Below, one piece after another: positions 16,403 through 25,700 of a DNA stretch of 64,000 nucleotides. Positions within the stretch are counted from its first letter, which is position 1. Every line of letters begins with the position of its first letter. A program made the translations under genes and the position numbers. The notes beneath the pieces are model-generated. The model was not told the origin of the DNA. It ran no database searches and worked only from the letters and a program-made list of their open reading frames with translations. The DNA comes from Bradyrhizobium diazoefficiens USDA 110 (GTDB lineage: Bacteria; Pseudomonadota; Alphaproteobacteria; Rhizobiales; Xanthobacteraceae): positions 4,698,001 through 4,762,000 of the forward strand of contig NC_004463.1 of assembly GCF_000011365.1 (NCBI RefSeq), written 5' to 3'.

Positions 16403-18658
16403 TTAGACCGCCATCCCGCCGCCGCCCAGCGCCTTCCGGATCATCTCGGCGAGCTGGTTGCGGCGGTAGGGTTTGGTCAGCAGCAGCACGCCGTCGTCGA
16501 GCTTGCCGTGGTGGACGATGGCGTTGTCGGTGTAGCCGGAGGTGTAGAGCACCTTCAGTCCCGGCCGCCGCCTGGCCACTTCCTCGGCGAGCTCGCGCCC
16601 GCTCATGCCGCCGGGGATGACGACGTCGGTGAAGAGGAGATCGAAGGCCTGCCCGGCCTCGATCGCCTGCAGCGCGGCGCGGCTGTCGGGCGCGGCAACC
16701 GTCTGGTAGCCGAGGCTCTGCAATTGCGCGGTGACGAAGTTGCGCACCAGTGGATCGTCCTCGACCACGAAAATGATCTCGGCACCGCCTTCGGCCTGAG
16801 GCGCGACGGTCGCGGCCACTTCCGCCATGCCTTCGCCCGGCGGCAGATAGAGCTTGATCGTGGTGCCGTGGCCTTCCTCGCTGTAGATCTTGATGTGTCC
16901 GCCGGACTGCTTGACGAAGCCGTAGACCATGGAGAGGCCGAGGCCACTTCCCTTGCCGACCTCCTTGGTGGTGAAGAACGGCTCGAACGCCTTCTCCTGG
17001 ATGTCCAGCGGCATGCCGGTGCCGGTGTCGCTGACCGCTAGCATGACGTAGGGGCCGGGCACCACGTCCGCATTGGCCTGCGCATAGGCCCCGTCCAGCA
17101 CGACGCGGTGGGTCTCCAGCAGCAGCTTGCCGCCGTTCGGCATGGCGTCGCGGGCGTTGATCGCCATGTTGAGCACGGCATTGGTGAGCCGGGACGGATC
17201 GATGTGCGCGGTCATCGGCCCCTGTTCCAGCACGGTCTCGATCTGGATCTGCTCGCCGAGGGTGGGGCGCAGGAGTTTTGCGATGTCCGTGATCGCGGCG
17301 TTGATCTCGACGTTGCGCGGCTGGAGCGGCTGCCGGCGTGCGAAGGCGAGCAGGTGCTGGATCAGCTCGGCGCAGCGCTCGGCGGCATCGTCGATCAGGC
17401 GCGCCACGCGCTGGAGCTGGGGCTGCTCCTTCAGGCTCGCCACCAGCGTCTCGGTATTTCCCGAGATCACCGTCAGCATGTTGTTGAAGTCGTGCGCGAC
17501 GCCGCCGGTCAGCTTGCCGATCGCATCCAGCTTCTGCGACTGCTGCAATTGCCGCTCGGTCTCGCGCGAGGTGGTCGCATCGTGATAGACCAGCACGGCG
17601 CCCGAGATTTCGCCTTGTCCGTCCCGCATCGGACGGCCGCTGATCATGAGGTGGCGCACCTGATTGCCGCTGTGCGGGCGGACGATCATCTCCAGGTCTT
17701 CGAACTCCTCGCCGTGCAGCACACGCACGGAAGGCAGCTCCTCGGCCTTCATCGGCGTGACGCCGTCGCCATGAAAGACGTCCGACAGCACCCGCAGACT
17801 GCTCAGGTTCATGCCGGTGCGGTGCAGCAGCATGCGCTCCGCGGCCGGATTGGACAGAAGAACGTTGCTGTCGACGTCGATGACCAGCACCGCCTCCGCC
17901 ATGCTGCGAAAAGTGCTCTGGAGCACGTTGACGGACAGGCGGAGCTCGTCATGCGCGGTGACCAGATGTTCGGTGCGTTCGGCCACCGCCGCCTCGAGTT
18001 GCTCCTTGGCGGCGGTGGTCTCCAGCAGCGTGCTCTTGAGCGCGCCCTCGGTGCGCCGGCTCTCGCGCATCACCATCACCACCAGCAGCAGGATCACGAG
18101 CGCGCCGGCGACATCGATGCCGAGCAGCACGATGCCGGTGCGACGCGAATCCTGGGAGCGCGCGGCGAGCAATCGTTCTTGCTCTGCGCTCAGACGGTCG
18201 AGATTGCCCATCACCGTGTCCATCAGGCCGCGGCCCTCGGCCTTGCCGTTGAGCGCGGCAATGCCGGCCTGGTCATTCATGGCGCGCAGGCGCATCGCCT
18301 CGGCAGCGATCTCGACCCGGCGCAGCGCCAGCGGCTCGGTGCCCTCCAGCAGCGTGACCTGATCGGGGTTGTCGCCCACGCCGCGCTTGAGGTCGGCGAG
18401 TGCCGGCGCGATCTGGGCATGCACCGCCTGGAATTCGTCGCTGAAGGCCGGGCTGCGATAGATCTCGTAGCCGCGCGCGGCGCTCTCGGCGCGGCGCATC
18501 AGGACGCGCAGATCGGAGATCTTCTTCTGGACCTGGACGGTACGGCTGACCCACGCCGAGTCGGACCGCGACTTGACGTCGAGGCCGATCGAGGCGGCGG
18601 TGATGATCAGGAGGATTGCAAGTCCAGCACCGAGAATGACGCGCTGCGTTGGAATCAA
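16403..18658 (-). CDS. CHASE3 hybrid sensor histidine kinase
   Basis: The protein has a membrane segment at its N-terminus ([20 protein letters not shown]), a CHASE3 sensor region (with [16 protein letters not shown]), a second membrane segment, a PAS region, a kinase core with phospho-acceptor motif GGVAHDFNN and ATP-binding motifs DTGTGM and [10 protein letters not shown], and a C-terminal receiver domain with a likely phospho-acceptor Asp in [10 protein letters not shown] prefer the TTG at 18656-18658, which overlaps the stop of the upstream receiver gene as TTGA and puts the membrane segment near residue 7 (751 residues). Longer starts at 18706 or 18757 would run far into that gene. The two genes are probably co-translated and act in one phosphorelay. 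The signal is unknown. Confidence 0.88.
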   Translation of the reverse strand: MIPTQRVILGAGLAILLIITAASIGLDVKSRSDSAWVSRTVQVQKKISDLRVLMRRAESAARGYEIYRSPAFSDEFQAVHAQIAPALADLKRGVGDNPDQVTLLEGTEPLALRRVEIAAEAMRLRAMNDQAGIAALNGKAEGRGLMDTVMGNLDRLSAEQERLLAARSQDSRRTGIVLLGIDVAGALVILLLVVMVMRESRRTEGALKSTLLETTAAKEQLEAAVAERTEHLVTAHDELRLSVNVLQSTFRSMAEAVLVIDVDSNVLLSNPAAERMLLHRTGMNLSSLRVLSDVFHGDGVTPMKAEELPSVRVLHGEEFEDLEMIVRPHSGNQVRHLMISGRPMRDGQGEISGAVLVYHDATTSRETERQLQQSQKLDAIGKLTGGVAHDFNNMLTVISGNTETLVASLKEQPQLQRVARLIDDAAERCAELIQHLLAFARRQPLQPRNVEINAAITDIAKLLRPTLGEQIQIETVLEQGPMTAHIDPSRLTNAVLNMAINARDAMPNGGKLLLETHRVVLDGAYAQANADVVPGPYVMLAVSDTGTGMPLDIQEKAFEPFFTTKEVGKGSGLGLSMVYGFVKQSGGHIKIYSEEGHGTTIKLYLPPGEGMAEVAATVAPQAEGGAEIIFVVEDDPLVRNFVTAQLQSLGYQTVAAPDSRAALQAIEAGQAFDLLFTDVVIPGGMSGRELAEEVARRRPGLKVLYTSGYTDNAIVHHGKLDDGVLLLTKPYRRNQLAEMIRKALGGGGMAV

Positions 18659-19071
18659 GGGGCTTCTTTCTTGTCCTTCGGCTGTGCGCTCTCGCCCGCG
18701 AGACATTCCCGGATTGTCGTCAGCAGCGCTTCCGGCGTGAACGGCTTGCGCAGGCAACGCGTTGCGCCGAGCTCCAGCGCCATGCGGAGGAAATCGGGAG
18801 AGGGCGAGGCCGACGATGCAAAGGCGTAACCGGACATCGCGATCAGCGGGATCGCCGGCGCGCGCTCGTGAAAGATGCGGATGGATTCGAAGCCGCGCAT
18901 ATGCGGCATGAAGATGTCGACCAGCATCACGTGATACGTCTGCGCTTCCAGCGCAGCCAGTCCCGCTTCACCGCCGTCGGCTAGCGTAACGTCGAAGCCC
19001 TGACGTTGGAGAAGGACCTCGATGGTCGCGCCGACCATCGGATCGTCATCTACCACGAGAATACGCGGCAT
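18655..19071 (-). CDS. Single-domain response regulator
   Basis: The 138-residue protein is a stand-alone receiver. MPRILVVDDDPMVG carries the acidic pocket, MLVDIFMPHMRGF the phosphorylated Asp, SGY the conserved Ser, and KPF the conserved Lys. The ATG at 19069-19071 is preceded by AAAGG at proper spacing; a longer frame to 19134 has no such site. It has no output domain, so it probably passes phosphate within the relay of the downstream hybrid kinase, whose start overlaps its stop. Confidence 0.9.
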   Translation of the reverse strand: MPRILVVDDDPMVGATIEVLLQRQGFDVTLADGGEAGLAALEAQTYHVMLVDIFMPHMRGFESIRIFHERAPAIPLIAMSGYAFASSASPSPDFLRMALELGATRCLRKPFTPEALLTTIRECLAGESAQPKDKKEAP

Positions 19072-19253
19072 GACCTTTCCCAGTAGATCGAAGTCCCCGC
19101 ATTGGTGATATCCGCGAATCGTGGGTCGGGTCAATTTTGGATTGGATCAGGGTAGATATGCACGGTGCGGTGAATAAAGGTCCGTTTGCGTCGACTTGTA
19201 CATATCGTCGCGGGAACAGGTGCACGCGCAACTGGTGAAAGCGGAGCACACGC

Positions 19254-19287
19254 GAAAACGGCGCCGCATCACTGCGACGCCGTTTCT
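19254..19287 (-). terminator. Rho-independent terminator of the BA14K gene
   Basis: The stem AAACGGCG / CGCCGTTT, extended by CGCA / TGCG, is followed by TTTT when read on the minus strand. It lies about 20 bases past the BA14K stop and separates that gene from the response regulator gene. Confidence 0.75.
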
Positions 19288-19307
19288 GTCAAGCATTGTA
19301 GTTGCGG

Positions 19308-19928
19308 TTACGGGCAGGGATGACGCAGGCCGTCATAACCGAGATAGGTGCCCGACGCCGGGTCGTAGGAGCGGTAGCGCTGCGCGCAGTAGCCCGCGGA
19401 ATCGCCGCCGCTGTCGGGAACGACCGCCACCGACGGCTCGTCGTAGTAGCTGTCGTCGCCGTAGTAGTAGGGATCGTTGTAATACCCGCCGCCATAATAG
19501 GCGTATGAGCCGAGGCCGCCGATAGCAGCACCTGCCGCGAAACCGGGCCAGAACCCGCCGCGATGATGATGACGCCAGCCGCCGTTCCAATTGCCGCCAC
19601 CGCCCTGCCAGTTGCTGCCGGCGGCTGCGAAGTTGCGGCCACCGCCACCGCTGAACGACGGAGCAGTGCCGAGGCCGGGACGCGCCACTGCACCAGCCGC
19701 AAAATTGCCGCCGCCACCGCCGATCCGTGGACCGGCGCTGAAGCCGCCCCCGCCCATTCGGGCGCCGCCGCCACCGCCGCCGAAGTGAGCGCCGCCGCCA
19801 CCGCCGAAGTGAGCACCGCCCCCGCCGCCGAAATGGCCACCGCCACGGCCCTGCGCGAAGCTCGGTGTCGCCATCGGAAGGACCAGCGCCAGGGCTGCCG
19901 CCGCGCCTAAAACTCTCAGACTGTTCAT
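19308..19928 (-). CDS. Glycine-rich BA14K-family secreted protein
   Basis: The 206-residue protein starts at 19926-19928, eight bases after AAGGAG. A signal peptide (about 1-26, ending SFAQG) is followed by tandem glycine-rich repeats of the form GGAHFGGGG, then a hydrophobic segment (GFWPGFAAGAAIGGLGSYAYY). The C-terminal BA14K motif reads YCAQRYRSYDPASGTYLGYD with a final HPC. BA14K proteins, named from a Brucella antigen, are envelope proteins of Rhizobiales with proposed lectin-like activity. The gene stands alone with its own terminator. The repeats are coding, not a non-coding array. Confidence 0.88.
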   Translation of the reverse strand: MNSLRVLGAAAALALVLPMATPSFAQGRGGGHFGGGGGAHFGGGGGAHFGGGGGGARMGGGGFSAGPRIGGGGGNFAAGAVARPGLGTAPSFSGGGGRNFAAAGSNWQGGGGNWNGGWRHHHRGGFWPGFAAGAAIGGLGSYAYYGGGYYNDPYYYGDDSYYDEPSVAVVPDSGGDSAGYCAQRYRSYDPASGTYLGYDGLRHPCP

Positions 19929-20172
19929 GTTCAAACTCCTTTTCCAGGGAGCAAACCCCTTGAAAGGGCGAAGGTTCCTGGATTCACGCGGGTGTGCGCG
20001 TGTGAAGGGGAGATTTTCACGCGGTCGCTGTACCCGGCATGAACGGATCGCGTCAGCTTTGCGGCGGCGCTGCCGCGCTCCGACGTTCGCGTGGGGCACG
20101 GCCGCAGCCGCCGAACTGGACATTTCCGTGACCGGATGGCATCAGGACCCGACGAAGCAGGGCCCTTGCCGC

Positions 20173-20580
20173 ATGAAACAGTTCTTCCTCAAGTTTTTCA
20201 CCTGGTGGAGTGGCCAGACGTTTGGCACCCAGCTCTGGACCAAGCGATACGGCGAGCTGGTCGGTCAGGACGAGCAGGGCAATCTCTATTATCGCACCCG
20301 CGGCGGGGCGATCGACCCGACGCTCGGCTTCGAGCGGCGCTGGGTGATCTATAACGGCTATGCGGAAGCGAGCCGGATCCCGCCGTCCTGGCACGGCTGG
20401 ATCCATCACGTCGTCGACGTGCCGCCGACGCAGGACAACTACCAGCCGCGCGAGTGGGAAAAGCCGCACCAGCCGAATCTCACGGGCACGGCCAACGCCT
20501 ACCGCCCCTCGGGCTCGACGCTCGCCGGCGGCAAGCGGCCGAAGGCGACCGGCGACTATCAGCCCTGGACCCCTGGCTAG
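20173..20580 (+). CDS. NDUFA12-family NADH:ubiquinone oxidoreductase subunit
   Basis: This 135-residue soluble protein starts MKQFFLKFFTWWSGQTFGTQ and contains the family signatures TKRYGELVGQDEQGNLYYR, RRWVIYNG and PPSWHGWIHH. It is the bacterial homologue of the mitochondrial complex I subunit NDUFA12 (B17.2), found in alphaproteobacteria away from the nuo operon. The ATG at 20173 is chosen because the family begins there; an in-frame extension upstream is not conserved in character. In many Rhizobiales this gene is followed closely by a DUF2155 gene; here about 7.8 kb of other genes lie between. Confidence 0.93.
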   Translation: MKQFFLKFFTWWSGQTFGTQLWTKRYGELVGQDEQGNLYYRTRGGAIDPTLGFERRWVIYNGYAEASRIPPSWHGWIHHVVDVPPTQDNYQPREWEKPHQPNLTGTANAYRPSGSTLAGGKRPKATGDYQPWTPG

Positions 20581-20713
20581 GCTTCCAGCCTTCGTCGAAT
20601 CGTCATCTTCGGATTGGATGCAGGCGCATCCGGCTGATCCAGCTGTGGACAACGGGAACAGCGGGGATGCCGGCTGCGCGGCCGTTGTGTTCGCGCCGGC
20701 GATGCGGCTCAAT

Positions 20714-20909
20714 GGTCCCATCTTACGGAGATGGGAGACCATCGCGTTCGGTTCGGGCAACAGTTCGCGACTGTCCCGAAATGCAGCGGCCGCCGACCAG
20801 GACTCGGTCGGGAGATAGGCCCCCGGTCTGGAAGTTCCGAAATCGCCCGATGAAATGTGCAGCCGCCGTAAGACAGGAAAGGCCGCTTGGGAAACCGAGC
20901 GGCCTTTTT
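20714..20909 (+). ncRNA. Candidate structured RNA ending in a terminator
   Basis: This gap has no convincing gene but several pairing elements. A 5' hairpin at about 20714-20740 has arms CCATCT / AGATGG and GGTC / GACC. CTTACGG inside it can alternatively pair with CCGTAAG near 20866. A strong terminator lies at 20877-20909. The terminator is 300 bases after the NDUFA12 stop, so it may end a separate plus-strand transcript. No known RNA family was recognised. The rest of the gap 20581-20957 shows nothing clear. Confidence 0.3.
20877..20909 (+). terminator. Rho-independent terminator
   Basis: The stem AAAGGCCGCTT / GAGCGGCCTTT with a short loop is followed by five T on the plus strand. Read on the minus strand it has only a short T run, so it works best for plus-strand transcripts, although it also lies downstream of the PfpI-like gene. 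Confidence 0.75.
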
Positions 20910-20957
20910 CTGTTGGGATGAGTTGCGCGTCCGGGACACGAGACTGATTGCGTGGAA

Positions 20958-21644
20958 TCAGATGACCCGTTCAGCCGCGCGTTTGACCGCCTCGAGGCGG
21001 CGGGCCTGATTTGCGGCGCCGCGCTCTCTCAGCAGGGCCAGCACCTCGGCGGGCGCGGTGTCGGGCGAGCCGGACGTGAACGGCGGGGCGGGGTTGTATT
21101 CGATCTGGAGCTGGATCGCTTCCGCCGTGGTGCGGTCGACCAGGATCGACACCAGCGTCAGCGCGAAATCGATCCCGGCGGTGACGCCGCCGCCGGTGAC
21201 GCGGTTGCGGTCGATGCAGACGCGCGTCTTGGTCGGCGTTGCGCCGAACTGGCCGAGCATCTCCATCGCGCTCCAATGGGTGGCGGCGCGGTAGCCCTTG
21301 AGCAGGCCGGCGGCGCCGAGCACCAGCGCCCCCGTGCAGACCGAGGTGACGTACCTGGCGCCTTCGGCCTGCCTGCGCAGGAAATCCAGCACCTCTTCGT
21401 CATTGAGCAGATCGTTGGTGCCGCCGCCGCCGGGCACGCAGATCACGTCGAGCTGCGGGCAGTCGGCGAATGTCGTGGTGGGCGTCAATGTCAGCACGGA
21501 ATCGCTCGGCACCGGCTCGATCCGCTTCCAGATCAGATGCAGCTTGGCGCCGGGAACGGCGGAGAACACCTGCAAGGGGCCGGTGAAGTCGAGCTGGGTG
21601 ACGCGCGGAAACACCAGAAGTCCGATCTGGAGCGGGGACGACAT
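20958..21644 (-). CDS. DJ-1/PfpI-family protein (isonitrile hydratase-like)
   Basis: The 228-residue protein has the class I glutamine-amidotransferase-like fold. It starts MSSPLQIGLLVFP, has the nucleophile elbow SVCTGALVLGAAGLL with its cysteine, then THW and GGVTAGIDFAL. The pattern fits the InhA (isonitrile hydratase) branch, but the substrate is not proven. GGAGG lies seven bases before the ATG at 21642-21644. It is divergent from a GlxA-type regulator that shares the same fold; the 94-base gap holds an inverted repeat, so the regulator probably controls it. Confidence 0.85.
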   Translation of the reverse strand: MSSPLQIGLLVFPRVTQLDFTGPLQVFSAVPGAKLHLIWKRIEPVPSDSVLTLTPTTTFADCPQLDVICVPGGGGTNDLLNDEEVLDFLRRQAEGARYVTSVCTGALVLGAAGLLKGYRAATHWSAMEMLGQFGATPTKTRVCIDRNRVTGGGVTAGIDFALTLVSILVDRTTAEAIQLQIEYNPAPPFTSGSPDTAPAEVLALLRERGAANQARRLEAVKRAAERVI

Positions 21645-21698
21645 TGGGAGATCCTCCAATCATGGGCTTGACGCGGGCACACTGGCATGATGCCCTTC

Positions 21699-21733
21699 TG
21701 TCCAAAATGGCATAATTCCCTCAATTTCGGACA
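21699..21733. promoter_or_regulatory. Inverted repeat between the PfpI and GlxA genes
   Basis: TGTCCAAAAT (21699-21708) and ATTTCGGACA (21724-21733) are inverted copies with one mismatch and a 15-base spacer. The right arm ends five bases before the GlxA-type start codon. The site is well placed for autoregulation and for control of the divergent gene. Confidence 0.5.
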
Positions 21734-21738
21734 TAACC

Positions 21739-22677
21739 ATGATCGGCATTCTGATCTTCCCGGATTTCCAGTTGCTCGATGCGGCGGGCCCGATCTCGGT
21801 GTTCGAGGTCGCAGCACGCTGCGCCGGCAAGCCGCTTGCGCTGCGGGTGCTGGCGATGAATGCGGGGCCGGTGCGCAGCTCCTCGGGCGTCGAGATGATG
21901 GCGCGTGATTTCAAATCGGCGAACGCCATCACGACACTCGTCATCGCGGGCGGTGCGGGTGTGGCGGATGCCGCGCGCTGCGAGGTCACGCGTGCCTTCG
22001 TGCAGCGGCTGGCGCGGCGCGGCGTTCGGGTCGCCAGCGTCTGCTCGGGCGCCTATGTACTCGCCGAAGCGGGTCTGCTCGACGGACGCCGCGCCACCAC
22101 GCATTGGGGCCGCACACGCGATTTCGTCGCGCGCTATCCCAAGGTGAAGTTCGAGCCGGACCAGATCTTTACCCGCGACGGCAATGTGTGGACGTCGGCA
22201 GGCATCACGGCGGGCATCGACCTCGCGCTGGCGATGGTCACGGAGGACCATGGCGAGGAGATCGCGCAGGCGGCCGCGCGCCAGCTCGTGCTCTATCATC
22301 GCCGCAGCGGCGGCCAGTCGCAATTCTCATCGCTGCTGGAGTTGAAGGCGCCGAACGGCCGGTTCGGTGCGCTGTTGTCCTGGGCCCGCGAAAATCTCGA
22401 CGCGCCGCTCACGGTGGAAGAGCTCGCCGATCGCGCCGGCATGAGTGCGCGGCACTTTGCCCGCGCCTTTGCCGCCGAGACCGGCACGACGCCGTCGAAG
22501 GCGATCGAGCGGCTGCGGATCGAGGTCGCGCGCGAGCGCGTGCAATCCTCGCGCGAGGCGATCGAGCTCGTTGCGGAGGCGACCGGATTCCGCGACCCCG
22601 AACGGATGCGGCGCGCCTTCATCCGCGCGTTCGGCCAGCCGCCCCAGGCGTTGCGGCGCGCGGCGCGGGCGGGGTAG
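21739..22677 (+). CDS. GlxA-family (PfpI + AraC HTH) transcriptional regulator
   Basis: The 312-residue protein combines an N-terminal PfpI-like ligand domain (about 1-185) with a C-terminal AraC-type DNA-binding domain (about 210-312, with LADRAGMSARHFARAF and VAEATGFRDPERMRRAF). The PfpI half still has the cysteine elbow SVCSGAYVLAEAGLL, although regulators of this family usually sense rather than catalyse. It diverges from a stand-alone PfpI-like enzyme gene and probably activates it. Homologues respond to small nitrogen compounds, but the ligand here is unknown. Confidence 0.9.
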   Translation: MIGILIFPDFQLLDAAGPISVFEVAARCAGKPLALRVLAMNAGPVRSSSGVEMMARDFKSANAITTLVIAGGAGVADAARCEVTRAFVQRLARRGVRVASVCSGAYVLAEAGLLDGRRATTHWGRTRDFVARYPKVKFEPDQIFTRDGNVWTSAGITAGIDLALAMVTEDHGEEIAQAAARQLVLYHRRSGGQSQFSSLLELKAPNGRFGALLSWARENLDAPLTVEELADRAGMSARHFARAFAAETGTTPSKAIERLRIEVARERVQSSREAIELVAEATGFRDPERMRRAFIRAFGQPPQALRRAARAG

Positions 22678-22774
22678 GTGGTGTGCTCGTAAATGTGCCG
22701 CGCGCGTGCGTGATAGCGAGGTCCGCGTTGCCACGAAAGCGGACGTCGACAATGCGCAAAGCGAATGTCCGCCT

Positions 22775-25700
22775 TCAGATGGGCAGGAGTACGATTTCCG
22801 AATACAGCCTGTCGAGCTCGCCGTCGGCGATCAACGGGGAACGGAAGCACGTGATCATCGGGAGCATCATGCCTCGTGGTGGGACCGGAAAGATTCGCGC
22901 CTCCGCGACGAGCGCCACCGTTCGCTGCCGGCGCAAGATCGCCAGCTTGACGCGCTCGAGATGCCGCAACAACAGAACCGGCGCACTACAATGCAGAATG
23001 TCCGAATAGGGGATTTTGAGCGGCAGAAACCGTGCCAGTCGTCCCAATCGACTTGCTGCAAGACGCTGATCGCGGCGCTTCACCACGAGATAGGCGTAAT
23101 CAGGCCCGTCGACGACGATGAGCTGCAGGCAATCATACGCCGCGTGATCGTCGAAGATTTGCCTTTGGTGGCTGGTCAGTCTCTCGCGGACCACGGCCGG
23201 ATCGAAGCTGATCATCGGCCGGGTCGAGCCGAACAAGGTCGCGGCCTGTAGCAATGGCGGTATGGCGATGCGCTGCGAGTCCAGCGGTTTGAAACGCTGT
23301 GCGATGAGGGCGGCCCAAGACGACGGCTGTGGAGTGAAGCACGTGTATGTGGCGTTCGCGTCATCCAGCATTGATGCGAGCAGCGCCATGCCCCAGCCGC
23401 GGTACTGCGCGCGTACAACCCAAGAGGACAGATTGCAGACGAGGACTGCCTCCTCGTTCACCTGCCGCCGGGCAGCAACTGCCCCAATGAATCCAACCAA
23501 GGCGTTGCCGTCGAAAAGCATGAAGCCGCGGGTGTGATCCGACCAGCCATGATCGAACAGACGGCGCCATCTCGTGGCATCGATGCCCGCCCCGCGAAAC
23601 GATTCCTCAAGAAAGCGGCAGACCGGCTCCACGTCCTCCGGACCGAGGGCACGGACGTGCAGGCCCGACCGGCCAAGCTGCTGGGCCGTCATTGCCTCCG
23701 CGCCGGAGAGGACCGCGATCAGGCCTTCGATCGACGGCGCCCGCAGAAAGGCCGAAAGTGGCACCGGATGCCCTGCATAGCTCTCGATCTCCAGGAGCAG
23801 GCTGACTATGGCCAGCGAGTCCGCGCCGAGGTCCAGAAGATTATCGGACCAGCCGATGGGAGCCAGGTCCAGCACGCGCTGGCAGATCGCCTGCAGGTCT
23901 TTCCGCAGCTGCTCAACGTCTGGGAGCACTCCACAGACCGGGGTCGGCTCCCGAGACACACTGGCGGTCGGAGGCGCTCGCAGAACCGGATGGTTGGCGA
24001 TGGCCTCAAGGCATTCGGCATTCTGCAGGGCGTCGCGATTCCGTACAGGGCGGCCGTTCACCGCATCCCGCGCTGCGATTTCGGACCGCTTGCCGTTAAA
24101 GGTGACAGGAAGCGCGTCGACCTGTGCGATACGCGCCGGCACGAAGGCCGGCGAGCCGCAGCGTGCAAGCTCGGAGCGGATGTGCTTGGCGAGAGCGCTG
24201 TCGAGCACCACGCCTTCGCGCAACACGAGCAACAAAACCATGCGTGTGCCGCCTGGCTCGTCTTCCGCTTGTTGCTCGACCGCCATCGCCTCGACGATCC
24301 CGCCGACGTCATCGAGGATGCGGTAGATCTCCGCGGTCCCTATGCGGATGCCGCGCACGTTGAGGACGCCGTCTGAACGACCATGCAAGCGCCAGCCCCC
24401 ATGAGGCGTGGCCTCGATCAGATCGCCATGGGTCCAATAGCCGGGGTTCTGAGCAAAGTAGGCGGCGTGGAAGCGGGTGCCGTCGGCATCGCCGTGAAAG
24501 CCGAGGGGCCGCGAGGGGAAGGGGTTGGCGCAGACCAATTCGCCTATCTCCGCCTGCGGATCGTCAGGCGGCGGCAGCGAGCGGACATCGAGGCCGAGGC
24601 TGCGGCACTGTGCCTCGCCGCGATGGACCGGCAGATTCGGATTGCCAAGGACGAAGCAGCCGATGATGTCCGTGCCGCCTGAGATCGACTGCAGCGGCAT
24701 CGACGACTTCACTTTGCTGCTGACCCAGTCGTACTGGCGGGGATAGAGGATCGAGCCGGTCGAGAGCATGGTGCGCAGGGCAGAAAGGTCGAGCACCCGC
24801 CCCGGGGAGAAACCCTTCTCCTCGCAGAAGTGCAGATAGGCGGGATTGGTGCCGAACACGGTCACACGTTCCTCGGCAACAATCCGCCAGAACGTGTCCG
24901 CCGCTGCGAGCGGCCCGTCGTAGAGGACAATCTCGACGCCGGACGCCAGCGCCGAGAGCTGCCAGTTCCACATCATCCAACCGCAGGAGGTTTGGAAGAA
25001 CAGCCTGTCGCCGTGGCTGAGATCACAGTGCAACCGGTGCTCCTTCAGATGCTCCAGTAGGGTGCCCCCGGCGCCGTGCTGAATGCATTTTGGCGGGCCC
25101 GTGGTGCCCGAAGAGAACATCGTGAACAGCAGATGGTTGAACGGGTGACGAGGCCAGCTTGGCCCAATCTCGCCACCATCATCATCACCGAGCAGATCGG
25201 CAAGCCTGTGCAGAGGTGCCGTCCCCTCACCGACGTCCAGCGAGCCATCGTCCAGCGCAATGATCGCCGCGAGGCTCGGCAGGCCGGCCGCCGTTTCGAG
25301 GACGCGCTCGGCGACCGGAATTCCCGCATCCCATCGCTCCGCTCGAAGGCAGCCGAAGAGCACCACGGCCTCGAGAGGGGCGAACCGCGCCAGGATCGCG
25401 GGCACGCCCATCTCCGGCGCGCAGCTGGCAAAAGTCCCGCCAATCGCGGCGGTCGCCAGACAGGCAATGACCGCCTCGGCATTGTTGCGTGCGATTGCCA
25501 CGACGTGGTCGCCGCGGCGCACACCGAGCCGCTGCAACGACTTTGCCAATCGATCAACCGCGACGCGCAACGCGCCACGCGTGAACCGGTCGCGGCTGCC
25601 GTCAGCGTGGCAGGCTGTCAGGACCGGCTGGCCGGGACTGCCGGCGAGGAGGCACTCGGCGTAGTTGAGACGAAGATCCGGGAAGAAGCGCGCGGTCTCG

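Noticed and set aside
19650..19860. CRISPR-like or satellite repeat array
   Set aside because: The repeats are codons for the glycine-rich region of the BA14K protein, with period and frame kept.
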